Source: Chionis minor (Eukaryota > Chordata > Aves > Charadriiformes > Chionididae). From it: DNA of 64,000 nt. Shown one piece after another: positions 12,501-27,500 of this stretch. The DNA is taken from NCBI GenBank assembly GCA_013398295.1, contig VZSF01017903.1:2736706-2800705 (forward strand). Reading direction: 5' to 3'. The notes below the pieces were generated by a model, which saw only the letters and a list, made by a program, of their open reading frames with translations, was not told the origin of the DNA and ran no database searches. A program made the translations under genes and the position numbers. The stretch's first letter is position 1, and the number at the start of each line of letters is the position of its first letter.

Positions 12501-15500
12501 GCACTGGGTCGAGTGGTATCCACAGACTACATGGGAAAGAGTCCTCATAATTTACAGCTTGTCTTTGAAAAGAGACCACCTCAGTGCCACTGTACAGTGG
12601 TCTCAGATCTGCCTGGTGGCAAGTTGAAGGATGGGAGAAGGGCTGGGAAGCCTGATCTGACCTGCTGTGTGGCCCTGGAGCCCACCCTGAGAAGCTGCTG
12701 GGTGGCCCCACGTTGCATTAAAGACTGCCGGTCATTCTGGCCTGGCTCCGTTAGCAGCATCTCATGGGACTGTTTTTGGCAGCCTACCGGCTCCTCGCTT
12801 AAATAGGTGATGGGTCCCTGAGCAGTTGTCCTTCAAATATCAGTCAGGTTCATGTTCAGGTCTCGGGTCCCTCTTCTCAGTGACAGGCCTTTGGTGGTAC
12901 TTTTGTGCAAGATCCTTTCAAAATGCCGGGGTTTGCAGGGCTGTACCACCTGGTGCTTTCTATTCTACCAGCAGATTTTAAATCTAATACCTTGCCAAGA
13001 CCACGTTGAAGCCAGGTTGCCACTGTACCTGTGCAGTATCTGCCACTTAGCCAGAGCAAGGTGTATCCCCGGGAACCTCCTGTTCAACGTCACCATGTGC
13101 TACAAGCTGAGGACAAGAGGTGGGACAAAGTCTGCCTCGCCATCCACCCCCTTACAGGTCCAAACCCTGCAGGACAGCTGCTGCTTTCAATAAAAAATGA
13201 AAGCGAGGGCAAGGAAACATCTGGGCTTGTTGCTCCTAGGAACCATGGGAGCTGTGCATCAACAGGGACCTTTCCAAAATGTCAGCTTTGCTTTAGGAAT
13301 AGATTTGGGGTGGTGTGAAATAATATTTCAAATTAAAGCAGTGTTTTTAGTAAGAGAACCAGAAGCCACACATGATCAACAAAAGTGTGGATTTTGAAAA
13401 TAGAGAGAAATCAAATTCAGTTAATTTCAGCTTGTTCTTGTGTGTGATTGGGTGAGGGAAAGAGGGGGAACCAGGACTAGAGGAAAAATTTAAAAATAGT
13501 ATCTTTTTGTTTCTGTGTTTGTAAGCAGCAAAGTGGGAATAATTACTTTGGAAGCTTCCACAATTGTTTTGTTCTATTCATTTCAGCTTTTTTTCTAATT
13601 GAGCTTATATTAGAGAAAAGTTCTATATTTAAAAACTTGTTACATGTTCAATAAGGAATTTTATTTTCTTGAATCAACATGTTTTGGCTTGGCACAATCT
13701 GTTAGCTTTTTTGATTTTGGATTTTGGTGTTCTCTTTTGTGGACTTTTTGTTGCAAAATCCGAACAGGCTCTTTCAGTTCACATCAAAACAAAAGTTCCC
13801 TTTTCTTCAACGCTGAGGTTTTGTAGTCCTTTTACAATTCTAATTTGGCTTAGTTTTACTTTTCAAAAGTTAACTGGGAAAGGGTTACAGACAAAAGCTG
13901 TTTGTGACAGACAGTTCAAAAACCATGGCTGAGCTGAGAAGGGAAATTTTGTTTCACCCATGCTTCCAAAAGCTGATACTGGGTTTTCGTGACTTGGCAT
14001 TCAAAGGGCTTCGTACAATCACTGTGAAATGATTCCTTGAGAGATTGGTGAGATGAGCAGTCTGAGTTCTCCGGTTTGACCAGTTGGTACCAAAAGTTGC
14101 CGGTTTTGTGTCGGTGCAGTTGGCTTTGAATGAGGGCTTATTGGAATAATAGTAATTTCCAGTAATGGTTAGCTACAGCAGTTTTTTTAAACCTTGTGAG
14201 AACTCCACAGACGCTACTGCAGGGGTTTTCTGTTCCTTCCAGTTTTCGTTCTTGTTCTTTTATTTTTGATACATTCCCTCCTATCCTCCCCGGACTTACT
14301 GCCCTGTGAGCCCCTTTTTCTACTGAAGCATCTTCAGAGCCCCTGTTTAGCCCCTGTTTAGCCTGTCTTCTGTGAGGCCAGCAAGGAATTTGCTGAGTTA
14401 GGAACATAATCGTTCCGATTTCTAAAGCTAGAAGTAAAAATAGATTTATATTAAAACACAGGCTCAAGGATTTACTTTAAACCTATAAATAAGATCCAAG
14501 AAAATTACATTGTATCCAGTAGAGCCTGTCCAGTCCAGAACAATTTAAGTGGCTTTTAGGATGTAATCTTATTGAGATTGACTAATCTTTAAATACGTTC
14601 TTTAGCTTTGCATTTCATTAAAGCGGATGTTTTCTGTCTTTAAAATCATATTAAATCCACATTGAGCCAATGCTGCGTAAAATTAATAACAAAATATTCC
14701 CTATGAGTTCTTGCCCAAGCTGTCTCTGATTTTCTCTCTGTAGCAAGGAAGCCCTAAAGAATACGGGGCTACGTACAAAGCATAGTATTTGCGTCCACAG
14801 TTCATAAATGTAAAACTTGGTGCAATTACAGTGTAATATTCAAGCTTTTTGCATTTTTTGTTGAAAAAGCAAAAGCTACTAAGCTTGAGAGACAGACTGT
14901 GCGCCAAATCATTGGCTAGAGTGACTGTTCTTTTGTTTTGCTTTAAGAAGCAAGCTGTAAAGAAAATATGTCACTGATGGACATATTTCGTAAGGAAAAT
15001 GCCATTGATCTGTACCTTTTTTTCAATCATCTATTGTGAGTTTTTTTGCGAGAGAGAGAGCATGCAAATACGTGGACACTGATTTTTGGCAGAAGCCCAT
15101 AAGAATACTAACAGATGTTGAAGAAAGAGGAGGCTGGAAGCCAGGCATCGCTGTGATGGTTAAAGGTGGAATTAGTAGTCACAAGCGGACACTCAACTAA
15201 ATACCCTTTAAAAGCACTGAGTAGGATAGCTTGTTTTGAGATAGATTTATATGTATTCATTCGGGTCTTACTGCTAAAGACCTTGCCGCCTAATCTACTG
15301 TCTATACTAGAAAAATGTCACCACCACTGTCAAAAATCAAAGTTCTCCCCAGCTTTCCTTCTCCTCAATGGCTGATCTGTGGCAGGATTAAACCGTTTTC
15401 AGCCGCAGTTGAGGTAAGCGAGCAAAACTGGTAGTTTCTGTGGCACAAATACGAATCACTTCCGTGACAAGGATCACTGCGTAGGTTTTAGAGCCAAGTA

Positions 15501-18500
15501 ATCTTCCAGATAGCTACAGGTCTATGTTTGTGTCCTTTAGCAGAGGATGATGATTGGCATACTCCCTGATTTTTTGTTAGTGTCTTGTTCTTTAGCACTA
15601 AAGGAATTTCTTGTGGGAGTAGTCCCGCCTTTCTCAGGAAGGGGAATGCTAGAGAGTATGCTGTGTGGTGCTGAGCCTTTCTGTTTTTCTTTCCTTTTCC
15701 TCTTGTTGGGAAAGACATTGCTTCTGTTGTGGTTCCCTGGTTGGGCTGATGCTGTGACATTATGTCCTCCGTCTGCCTCTTGCTAGACTAGTCTCTCTGC
15801 ATTCCAGTAGGTTTAGTCTGGTGCATGTACACAGTATTAACTGACTATAAATCATCCGTTAAAGCCACATGACATGCAAAAACCCATAGGTCTGGGGATG
15901 GTAGTCTGAGCCTAGCAAATCTGTTCCTTTCCCACTTACTGTGAGTCCCGGCCCCGATCCCTTCTCCTCCAAACATAACAAATTCTTCATTTCTTTCCCA
16001 TCTGGCATTTTTAAGCTTCCTTTTCCCAGGTTAAGCTCTCTCCATGACTGTGAAATGTACACTCTCACAAGCAGACTTTATTTTAAGGCTTATGAAGTTG
16101 TTTAATGTTGCTTGTGGGTATTTTCTGGAGAGGTCTGGACTGCTGGGATTAATGTTTTCATGCCGTCTGTACTTCCTCTCTTGCTGGTCATTTCCAGTGG
16201 TTTCCTTGAACCAAAGTAGTTAATGTAGAAAGCACATAAAGAGCCTAATTGCAGTGCATCATACCTGAAGAGTATTTAGAAGTCACAGTCTCTTGGGAAT
16301 ACGCAAATGACCCGTATTTTCTGAAGGTAGCAAAATTCACCATAAACGACCTGTGCATAAGAATTCAGGCTTTCGTTTATTATGACTGCAGGAGGCGATT
16401 GATTTGATTTCAAAGAAAACGAATGTAATTATGTATGCTTTGAATGGCAAATAGGTTAGCCCGCTGTGGTGGTTAGAGAAGCTGTTCTTCGCAGTAGCGT
16501 GGAGTGTTTGGTTCATGCACGGTACAATGTAAAAACGCTTGAGTCCTGTCTAGCCGTGAACACGCTTCCATGTGTGCTTCCACGGGTGTCATCTCCTGTT
16601 CCTGTTTTACTTACATGACTGTTCCGATTGAATCGCCCTACACACTCTCTGCGGCTCTTTGCAATGTTATTGAAAGCGTACAGCTAATTCTTGTCCTCTT
16701 TTACAGCGCTACAGTCTCCCATAGAGTACCAACGCAAAGAAAGTAGCTCAGCAGTGCTGAGGCCCCAGACCGGTAGGGTTCCTCAGCCCAACAGCAGGCC
16801 CTATTCTTCTGTTCCAGTAGGGTCTGAGAAGCCTTTGAAGGCTACAAGCCGTAACCCATCTCTCCCACCCCTGAAGATATCTACCTCCAACGGCAGCACA
16901 GGGTATGAACACTCACAGCCTGGAGACAAGTATGAACAAAGCAAGGTACTGAGCTCATCTGATAAAACATGATCTCATAGCCCATTTCTTATACCATAGT
17001 CGATCTGGGAAGTTAGCTTTAATTATCGGCTAACCAGGTCAACAGGAATCAACATACTGAAGCAGTGGTGTAAAATGTGATTTGGGATTAAACGGAGACT
17101 GCGAAAGTTGTGGTATCCAGTCAGGTGGCACTTCAGCTGGGAAATGGAGACAAAGCCGGAGACTGGAGCCGGGAGTGCTCATCCCAGTGTTTTCTGGGAC
17201 ACTGTGTTTGCAGACCTGGTGAACCGAGTATCCGTGTGCAGTACTGGCAGCAGCAATATTAGGGCTTCTCTAATATCCATTAACCACCCATTCCTGAAGA
17301 GGTCCACTCTGATGAGATAGAAGAGATGAGACCTTTTCCCACGTAACCGCTCGCGGGGTGCCAGGTGACAGTTAGAATTTGGGTGCACGTGCACTGCACA
17401 CAAACCACCAGCCAGTCGGTAACCGTCAGCCTGTTTGGACCCGGCTGCTGGCTGCGGTTGACCAAAGCCACTTTCCAATATGACCTATATTTAAGATCAT
17501 GAGATGTGTGAGTATTCATTCAACTTACCATGGTGAGCCTTCGCTGGTCTGTTCCCCCATGAGGCTCAGCACAGGTCGTTCATCTGTAACACCATCCAAA
17601 CGAGAACCTGGCTGTGGCACCGTTGCTAGCGGCTGTGGAATCTAATGTGAAATAAAACGCTGGTTTGTATCAGATTACTGCCACCTTTCAGATCCTTAAA
17701 ATCCTTTTCTACCAATGTGAACTTGAAGTGTTTTGTATTTTTTTTCCTGGTACAGTTAGGCTGGAAATGAAGTGGTGGGATTGCTGCTGGAAAAGGCAGG
17801 TTCCTCAGCACCGCCTGCTCACCAGTTTCTGTTGTGTCCGTTTTCACAGACTGATTTGGGAGGGTGCAATGGGACCTCTTCCATGGTGGTGATTAAAGAT
17901 TACTATGCACTGAAGGAGGATGAGATCTGTGTGAATCAAGGAGAGGTGGTTCAGATCCTTGCTATCAACCAGCAGAACATGTTCTTGGTGTACCAGCCTG
18001 CAAATGACCATTCTCCAGCCGCTGAAGGATGGATCCCTGGCAATATCTTGGCTCCCCTCACTAAATCCACTACAGATAATAGCGACGGAAGCATCAAGTA
18101 AGTGCCATGTTGGCTTCGCTGGGAGCACTATGTGGATTTTTTGAGGAGAAAAAAAAANAAAAAAAAAAAAAAACAGACCCCAATGGTAGGGAGTTCCTGC
18201 TGATTTTTATCTACAGTGCCATTGGAACAAGCTGAGTGCTCAATCCACAGCATCGGGCAGCCATGGTGGATAGCTCGAGTTTTGCTTATTTTCATTTTGT
18301 GGGGTTTTGTTTATATTTTGGAGAGAAATAAAACCATAGATGGTTAAGGATATGTTTTACGTTACGCCATTTTACACCAACATGGACCTGCTTGGACTGG
18401 ACTTATATTTATGTTGTATTAAGTTACTAATCTATATATTGGTTATAACATTATCTAGCAAAAAAAAAAAAAACCCACAAAAAAATTCAGGCCCCGTGTT

Positions 18501-21500
18501 GGACTGAGGTTTGCTTCTCAAGGAGGAGAGATTTTGTTGTCTATGGCAATTTCCTTGTACAGCTTGTATCTTTTCTTTCTTTTGTTTTGTTTTGTTGGGT
18601 TTTTTTTCTGTTTGCAGTAACTTTTGTAATATATTTTTTGGTTTGCAAGACCCCCATCCAAGTACATTCCTGTATAAAGTATTTTGCACTATTTAAAAAA
18701 AAAAAGAGGAAAGAAACAAACTCATATTGATGAAGTCAGGTTGTGCAATATAATGGATAGTCGCAATGTTCATCATTGTACCTGTAATGTAACTAATTTT
18801 AAATGTACTATTTTAAATATGTAAAATAAATTTTCACCATGAGCATGTTTTAATGAGGAAAAAGAACTAGTTTGACCCTTTTTTGGTTTTTGGTTTGTTT
18901 TGGTTTGTGGTTTTGTTTTGGTTTGGTTTTTTTTTGTTTATAACGTTTTGTTGCTTATTTAAGAAATGTGTGGATATATATTTTTCTTTTCTGATTTTTA
19001 GAAATTTGTCAGTCTGAAATGACTAATGCAAGAAAGTGGTTTTTTGGTATTAAATACAGAAGGTACAACCCTCTTTTCAGTAATACCTGTTGATTTCTTT
19101 TAACATCTAAAACGGTCCTTTAGATGGTAATGCATGACGTATGCTACAAATCGTGTTACCTTACACGAGTACCCCGAGGGGCAGAATTGAACACGAGGAA
19201 AGATTTTGGGAGAGATTCACTAAAAATAAGAATTTGATCTCTGCTGCAGTTTCAGTCAAGAGAAATGATGGCTTTACCTGTCAGTCAATAACGAATGCTA
19301 CTGTGAATTGCATGTTAAGCCAAAGGAATTGCTTAGCATGTCTCTTGCACATCTGCCACCCAGTTCCTCTCTAACCACAATATGCATCCACTGGCCCTTA
19401 TGTTCATCCACGGCACCAGGCTCCTGGTGAAGACTCTGATTTCATGGCCGCTGTACAGTCAAATTCTGCATCAAATTATGTAGTCAGGTGAATTGTGGCC
19501 AGGAAGACATACCAAATTGAAAGACACGTGCATTGCACTTCTCTCTCTCACTGCAGTGAGATTTAAAGTCTTAAGTCCTGTTTTCAGACTCAAACAGCTA
19601 AACCAACCCCGAAACCAAAAAGATGCTTGAATAATAGAAGTTCTATGGGTAAAAAATGGCCTGGAGCTGGTGTTATCTTCAGCCCTGTCTAGTCCGCCAG
19701 ATCATATTGACTAATTACTATAAGTAATAAAACTGTTTCTTCTGTTGACAAATACTGTACACAAAATATGTGGTTGATCCAATCGTGTTGTCCCCATGTA
19801 TCGTTCACTGGTAGGTCAAGGAGTCCATCAGCCATGTCCTTGACTCTTACCATATCTTAAAGGAAAATGTTACAGTCCTGAAAAGTTGGACAACTTCCCC
19901 TGCTCTGCACATCTAATTTGGACCTCCTCCAGAGACGCCCGAATATCAGACAGCACTTACTGTCTAGCTGAGACATGCAGGGCGCTCTGGTGCTCCTTGT
20001 GTTCAAACACGACTGCCCATGCCAGCTCTTGGCCGTGGAGACGCTAATCCTGGTCACAAAAACAGTCGATACGACCCGGTTCAGTCTTGTGTCAGTGCAG
20101 CCAGCTGTTGGAAGGCCGTTAGTTTACTTTGTTTTTTTTTTAATTTGAGCTATTGTACAGCTCCCATCAGGTGCTGAAGTAGAACCAAAAAACACGTAGG
20201 AATCAGTGTTCATGGGGGAGTGTCGGCTGTGTGGGGTGTCCTTTGAGTCCTGCCTCGCTAACATACTGCGTTTTATTGGCATCGCAGGTGATCGTTGGAT
20301 TACATGCAACTTGCTTTGTAAAATGTATCAAGGTACTGTAGACATGACGTGTGCCAAACATTGGGCTTAAACATGCAAATCAAATTTGCATGACTTGAAG
20401 GTGGGCAGATGCTTTGAACCTGGATCCCAGCTCATCACACTGCTGTTTTGAGAGCTTTCTGCTTTGGACAACATACCCCTTTCCCAGATTCCCCTCCAAC
20501 CTGTCCACTATTTAAACCAAATGAAATCCATATTAAGAACGGTTTTGGTTTTTTCTTAATTTTTTTATTTCTGCTTCGATATGCAATTTCTGTTGTCAAC
20601 ATGGCATTGCTCTTAAGAAGGGTGACATGGTCTATTACTGTTTTTTTCCAAGAGTAAGGTCATAGGAGCAGTAATGAGGGGTGAAAAGTGTACTGGAAAC
20701 TATGCCTGCTGTGGTGCTAGCCAAAACCCATGGACTCACTGATGTCCTTTCTAACTGGATTGGCAAAATCAAATGGGAAATTCTTGGTCTTGAGAGGCAC
20801 AGCATTCTAGAAAATGACTCATCTCTTGGAAAGTTAATGATGAAGCTCCTAGTTGTTGAACTATTCATGTTCTGAGCAACATGTAGGGAGCAAATTTTGT
20901 AATTTTTTTTTTTTTTTAATTTGCTCTACTGAGTAATCAGTTAAACCGTTCTGTATTTACATTTGTTTCACTGCTTTTAACCAACAAGACAAAGGACCAA
21001 TTTGACCTTTTTAACCGTAGCAAAATTAAAATAAATTTCTATTTATGGCAACGCAAGACAAAGGCCCTGAAACCAGATGACCAAGTTCTAGTTGCCTGCT
21101 TCCATCACGGGCATTTTTTTTCCTGCTCCATGCATTATAAATGGCAAGTGTGGCGCAACATCTGCTTTGCAGAACTGTTTGGTTTGGGTTTTAACTTCAA
21201 CTCTCATTGCTCAGACTGAGACAGGCGTATTGCCGGTGGCTTTCACCTTCTAGGGAATTGCAGTAATCGCAAATATGGATGCTGGTTCCCCTTTCCAAAT
21301 CCTTCCTTCCTGCTATGATTTGCCATTTGATTGCTGCGTTTTTTGGTACAACAGGAAGTCATGTTCATGGCATACCCTGCGCATGAGAAAGCGGGCGGAA
21401 AAGGAGAGCAGTGGCAAAAATGAAGCCAATGGGCCACGTAAATCCAAGGATATTCTGGGAAACAAAGTCTCTGTTAAAGTGAGTAAGGCCATCTGAAAGC

Positions 21501-24500
21501 TGTGTGCTGCTCTCCTGCTTCCCATCCTTTTCACCCCCTGTAGCATCCTCTCCTGAGAGAGGGAGGGGGTGGCGATTTTGGGTTGCTTTTTTGGGTTTTT
21601 TTTCCACTTTAGTTATCTTCTTTTTTTTTTTTTTGTTTGTAGTATCCGTGTTAGCAGGATTTTTGCATGCAAGATAAAATGCAGCCTTTGTTTTTCTTTT
21701 TCTTTTTCCTGGCATCCCACATGCAAGTAAGTAATCTTCATTAAAAAAAACCCCAACACTATATATGGTTAAATAACTGTTCTGAAAATCCAGACAATAG
21801 TGATTTACCGACCTCTGACCTAGTCCAATCTGCAGCTCCATCAGAGCAGCTGCAGCGGTGAGAAAGCCGCTGGGTGAACCAGTGAAGTTGATGAGTTTTC
21901 TTCAGGCCAATATTTCACCACATCTTAAGATGAGGGGTTCTCAGCCTTGAGATGCTTCAGATTTTTGGTCCGGGGCGATGGTCCCAATGACCTTTTTCTT
22001 TCCATATTATCAGACAGTGCAGAGATGCTGATTCTTGTCTTGCCAGGAGAGGGTCTCGTGTGTGTCTGTGTGTGTGTATGTGTGTGCGTCCGTGTCTGTC
22101 TCTCTCTCTCTGAGATCTCCCAGTGTGGAAAAGGTTGAGAACAGTGGGGTTAAGCTCCATCTTCTGCTCTGGGTGCCTGACTACTGTGCTCCAGTTTGGA
22201 GGATCCACCCCTATAAACCGACCATGAAGCCTGCTCAGGACTAACCTGGGGCTTTCCCTCCCGACAGAGGCAAGCAAACACTTGTTGTGATTTTGACACA
22301 ACCAAAGCCCAGCCTTGGTTCAGGAAAGCACTTGAGCATGTCCTTTGGATCCACTCCTCTCCAGGAGAGCCCACCATTAAGTGTTTTCCCTTGCAGAGGC
22401 TTTCCGTCGTGTAAGCCTCGTGGCACAGCCACGGCATGTGCACAGGGAGGAACCCGGCCGCTGCAACCCCCTGCGCAGCCACCTGGTAGTCGGCCGGGCA
22501 AGCAGTTTCTCCAGCATGGTGGCCACCATCCTTCCTCCTGTTGCTCCCTCGCTGTTTTTATTACCTGAACAACTTACAGAATCACCGCCTCTTTGCCAAA
22601 AGCATGTCTTTTGCCTTTGCTTCCCCTGTTCGGTTGTTGGTTTGTTTTTCGGTTGTTTTTTTAGAGCATTTTCTGTACTGTTACCCGTTTCCATGCTGCT
22701 CACAACTCCTGTGCTGCTCTGCCCTGTCTAACCAATCTCCCTTCTAATCTCTTGTTCTCTTTCTTCCTCTTCATGCTGCCAAACAAGGAGACAAACAGCT
22801 CAGAGGAATCAGAGTGTGATGACCTTGACCCCAATACTAGCATGGAGGTAGAGACAATCATCCTTGTGATTTTTAATTTTTTTTTTTTTTTTCCAAGAAC
22901 GTGTGCCCATTTTGAAATGCTTTGGCTCAAAGGGGAGCTGGTGGGTCTGTATCGCTCGTGGACATATGTGCCAATTAACTGTGAGTCACACGAAGCGCCA
23001 GTTCTGGTTTTGCCAAGTGGTGAACTGGAGTTTGGGCTGCCTTTGTGACGGGAGCAGTGGAGGAAGCTGAGGAGCCCTCTCCTGCTGAGCTGGAGGCTCA
23101 CATAGCCACCCTCAGTCGCTGTTTCCCACCTGGGTCCTCATTCAGTGAAACAATAATGCATGTATGTCAACTGCCGATAAAGGTAGCGGCTCTTAATTAA
23201 AAACTCACCTTGCCCTGGCAATACATGCTGAGTTGCTCGTCAGGCTTGTGTTACAAATCACTGAAGCAAATGTTGTTGCACCACAACGGGTGCTTTAAAT
23301 TATCTAGGAGATCAGAAAAGACAACGTTCCATTTTTTCTCCTAGCAGAGGGGGAAATTGCATTTCTAGAAAGGAACTGAAGGAGAATGGTAAAACTGGTT
23401 GATGTGAATGTACCCACATGACAGACAAGGCTGGTGCAGAGAGGTGGACCCAAATTACGATATATTACACTGCTCTTTTTCCAGTGTGAAGCCACCAATC
23501 CTAGCGGAGTGACTGAGATATGCCTTGTTGAGAGAGCCTGAAGGAGCTTAAGAGCTCTGAAGGAGCTTAAGTAAGAGTTATATAGCAGGTTCGGCTCAAT
23601 TAATGTCTTGCAGGACCCATTTTTTTCTGCATGTAGTGTTGTGTATAGTATTGTACCAAAGCCGAAAGGGCTTCCTACTGAAACAGGCAAGGACAAGGTT
23701 CAGAGAGACATAAGTGATTTTGCAGAGATGACAAGGCAGGTCACTGGAGAGCAGGGATATCTGTGAGTCCTAGGAGATCTCCAGGAGGCTGTTAGCCAGG
23801 CTGCACTATAGACATCCCTCAGAAGAAACCTGATCTTCTTCCCAGAGGATAAAAAAGAGGGAGAATTGTATTGAGATGCACCACCTCAGCTATTAACCTG
23901 AAGGCTCTCCTTTATTTTAATTGTGTTGGCATGAATAAACACATCTTTAAGAATGGGATGTGTTCTAAAGGAAAGCTTTTGACCCAGCTGACATCCTGGA
24001 GATTGAATGGTGCTTTCCACTAAAGCTGCATTATTCTCAAGAGTGTGTCTGCGTTTTCAAAGAGCATTTTTCCAATCACAGGTAACAACTAGATGTATTT
24101 GTTACAAGGCAAATTAGAAGGTTATTGCATATACGTCTGTGTAAGCTTTAGATCACTGGAAGTAGCCCTGTGGAGTAAAACATCGTTGAGATACAGGTGT
24201 AATGTATGGAGCTGGGTGAGAAGCAACGTTCTTTTTGCAGAGGATTCCTGGGTTTTGACTTAGCTGAATTGGAGGAAAACCAGATGTTTTAAAATTGTCG
24301 GTGGAAGGTATCTGAGTCCATACACTGTCAGCATTTCTAGTCAGCTCTGGCATGCTCCACATGGGTCTTTTTGTTTGATTTGCGTTTTTTACCATGGTAC
24401 AGTCTACTGTTCTTGCCTGCTCCTCAGTTCAGGAGGTAAGACCCTTTCTATTTAAACCAAAAAGACGCTAATTTGAAGTCTTAGCTGTGGTGTGGATCTG

Positions 24501-27500
24501 CTGTTAGACGATTAACTATGTGCCTGGTATGTGACTTGATTTACACTCAGAAACCCTGTCCTGCATCTCCCAAGTCACTTGCTGGAGGTGAGAGTGTCAC
24601 TGCACCATACTGCAGTCCCCAGGAGCCACAATGTTCCTTGGAAAGCTTGAAAAGCTTCGAAAGCTTGGAAAGTTCAAGTCTGCTTCTGAGCTTCTGCTCT
24701 TTGGGGCTGAGCAAATGTTTAGCGAAGGGGCGGAAAATAAGAGTACAGTTGTGTGTGTGATTTACTGAGATCACATTGCCCTGCAAGGAGCAGCATGGCC
24801 CTTGCTTAGTGCTGGTTTTAGTACATTTGCAGCCTGGAGTGAGTGTGGTCACTTGTTGGTCCAGCTAAGAAATACTGGGGGGAGGGATTGCTGATAGCCA
24901 GTAGTAACTAAACAAAATCATCCAGCGGGAACAGAGTAAGGGTGGGCTCATAAAATGCTCATGAAGCCCTGGAAGCGGCCATGAGGAAGACTAGTCTGTA
25001 AAGATCTGGGGTATTCACTACTGGAAGCCATGGTTGTTCTGTCTTTCCCTTCATCACGAGTGTTTTGATGCTTCTTTTCAACTGTGTTGTGAGAAATAAA
25101 CTGTATTCAGGCCTTGAGAGCTAAAGTCTCTTCTCGTTAAAACAGAGACAAGGCATACTTCTTCCACTGCCAGAGCCTGGTTGAGGGTTTCATTGGGTCT
25201 TTTAGGCTTTGTGTCCTAGGCTTAAATAATTGTTAAACAGCTGTGCTACCTCCACCCCAACCTGTGTATGCAGTGAAAATCTGCATCTCGCCTGGTTTTC
25301 CTTTCCTTACTCTGCGTGGTACATCCCAGCAGAGCCACTGGTTATCTCCCAGGTGAGCTGGAGACAGCATGACTGGCTGCCCGAGGAGGGGGAAGAGCTT
25401 GTCCTCACACCTAGCTCACCTCATGATGGATTTTATAGACCCTGGGAGTGCTGCTGGTAGGAAAGCTGTGTCCTGGCCATCAACACTTAGAGGTGCAACA
25501 GGCCCTACCTGTGTCATTAAGGTGGAGTCATCTGTAGCTGTTATTACAGCCAGGTAATAACAGGGCAAGTCACCTGGCTTCTCCTATAGAGTCACCCCTG
25601 ACACCTCTCTTCCTCCCATCATGCATGAGAACATGCACCCAGTGCTGGAATAGGGAGCGCAGTCTCTAAATACAAAGCAGATATTACTTGCAAAGCAAGT
25701 AAGTATTAATTACTTGGAATTGTCGGTGCAATTTACTTCCAGCCTACTCACTGCGGAAGAAGTCGGTAAGGTGGCCATTGTATCCATGAAGTCCCACAGC
25801 TACTGTGGTCTTTCAGACGTAGCTTTGCCTGCTGTTAATAAAATACCACGTAGTTGTTCAGTAGAGTCCAGATTTCTGAAGCACTTTGTTTCAAGGGGAA
25901 ACAAAAAGAGATGTGGACAACATATATAGTGAGAGCAGGAAACTGAAATTCTGAGTGACTGTTTAAAAGAGCTAAAATGCCATTACTGTGTTTTTGTCCA
26001 CGCAGGGACGTGCTGGCCCTGGAGAACTTTCCATTCATCGTAACTTTGACTAGAAATAGTACCTCTTGGTGGCTGTTTCCTTCTCTTTGTTTATTAATAT
26101 GTAATGAAGGTGCATGAGGATGGAAATGAAACTTGGTATTTTTTCCCCTAGTTTTCTGCATTGTGCTGTTGCTTCACAAAACAGAAGGTGCAAACTCCCC
26201 TGTTTGTTAGGCACGTGAGTGTAGAAGCAGGCACTTAAGGAACACGTGTAGCCATGTGAGGGACAGGAGTAACCTATATTTAAGAAAGACGGCGACTCCC
26301 TTTCTGTAGCTAATTGCACAAGGAGAGGCAGCTCCACTTCTGGGAAGAAGGTGTATGCCTTTGTGAAGCAGTAAACATGATCCACACCCAAGTCTGGGGT
26401 CCTGGACAATGACGCAACTAATTGTCCTTCCATTCTGTGTCGTAACATCTCGTGGGGTTTCAGTATTGCTGAAGGGGTGATAAGTCAACTGTGCAGATCC
26501 CACCGGGCTACCTCTCTTGTCTAAGTGAATCCTTCCTTCCGGCGGCCAGAAAACCTGACTGAGCTAAACCTCACTAAATTCAGCAGCAGCTCTTCCAGGC
26601 TTTGGGGTGGACCTCACATGTAGGGATCTGACATGGCTCCAGACGTCTTGTTTCGCACAGCACAACTCCTAACTGCAGCACGTTACAAGTAATCCTGACC
26701 AACACACAACTGTCACCGTGTGTCTAGTGTTTGTTCTACTTTCTTAGCTGTGCAAAGGAGAGATGAAGTTCAGGCCCACCCCGAGTCAGTGGAAGTGCCA
26801 TCATTAGATTAATGAGCTGGGCTGTTGCCAAGGTACTTAAGTTGGGTTTCATAATCTATTTTTTTTCAGTTATGACATTTTAGCAAGTTAAGAACTACTC
26901 AGGCACACTTAGAGTAAGATAAGCACTAGGAAACATCCTGTAGGGAAGAATATTGTGTTAGCACCCCCACAGTCCAAGTGGTTGAGTAAGTAATGGTTTG
27001 GTGGATACAGCACTGGTTCCAAGTCAACACAGCTCAGGCCAAGAATTCCCAAGTGCTTTAGGCAAATGCCTTCGCTCCCTGCCTTGAGCTGTCCTTCTCC
27101 AGAGCAGATCTAACATACTCTTTTGGCAAGATCTCATACAATGCTGGTAAGAAAGCCTTTCCTGGCCTGTTACAACTGTACAAATGAGTACAATCCTGAG
27201 AACCTCCCTTGTGTCCCTGTGGTGGCCTCCATGGGTGACACTGCTGTCCTGCTGCCGGAGTGGGCAGGGATTGTTGAGACCGACCAGGAAGGTGGCTTAT
27301 AGGGTGTGATGTAGCCTGAGCTGGCAGCGCAGGAGCAGTGGTTTAGCTTTTGGAAGAGGAAGAAGCGACGTACTTCATCTTCAGGAAGCAGGTAGAGTGC
27401 TACAACACAGTGCCTGGAGGACCAGAGACACAACAGAGCTACAGCCGTTGAAGCACACCGGCCATCACAGCCTTGCAGCAAGAGCGTGACGAGGGCAAGA

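Larger units (their letters stand above)
17850..18870 (+). other. KALRN: KALRN alternative last exon (kalirin-9-like end): SH3-2, stop TAA and 3' UTR
   Basis: Reading the SH3 exon past its donor gives ...GSIK and TAA at 18099-18101, where the stop is made from bases of the gtaagt donor itself. The next 760 bases are AT-rich and UTR-like, with AATAAA at 18327 and a stronger candidate AATAAA at 18825-18830 followed by a long G/T-rich tract (18878-18945). Kalirin-9 is known to end after the second SH3, whereas kalirin-12 continues to Ig-FN3-kinase. That this tail is that isoform's end is inference. The boundary near 18845-18870 is estimated. Confidence 0.75.
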
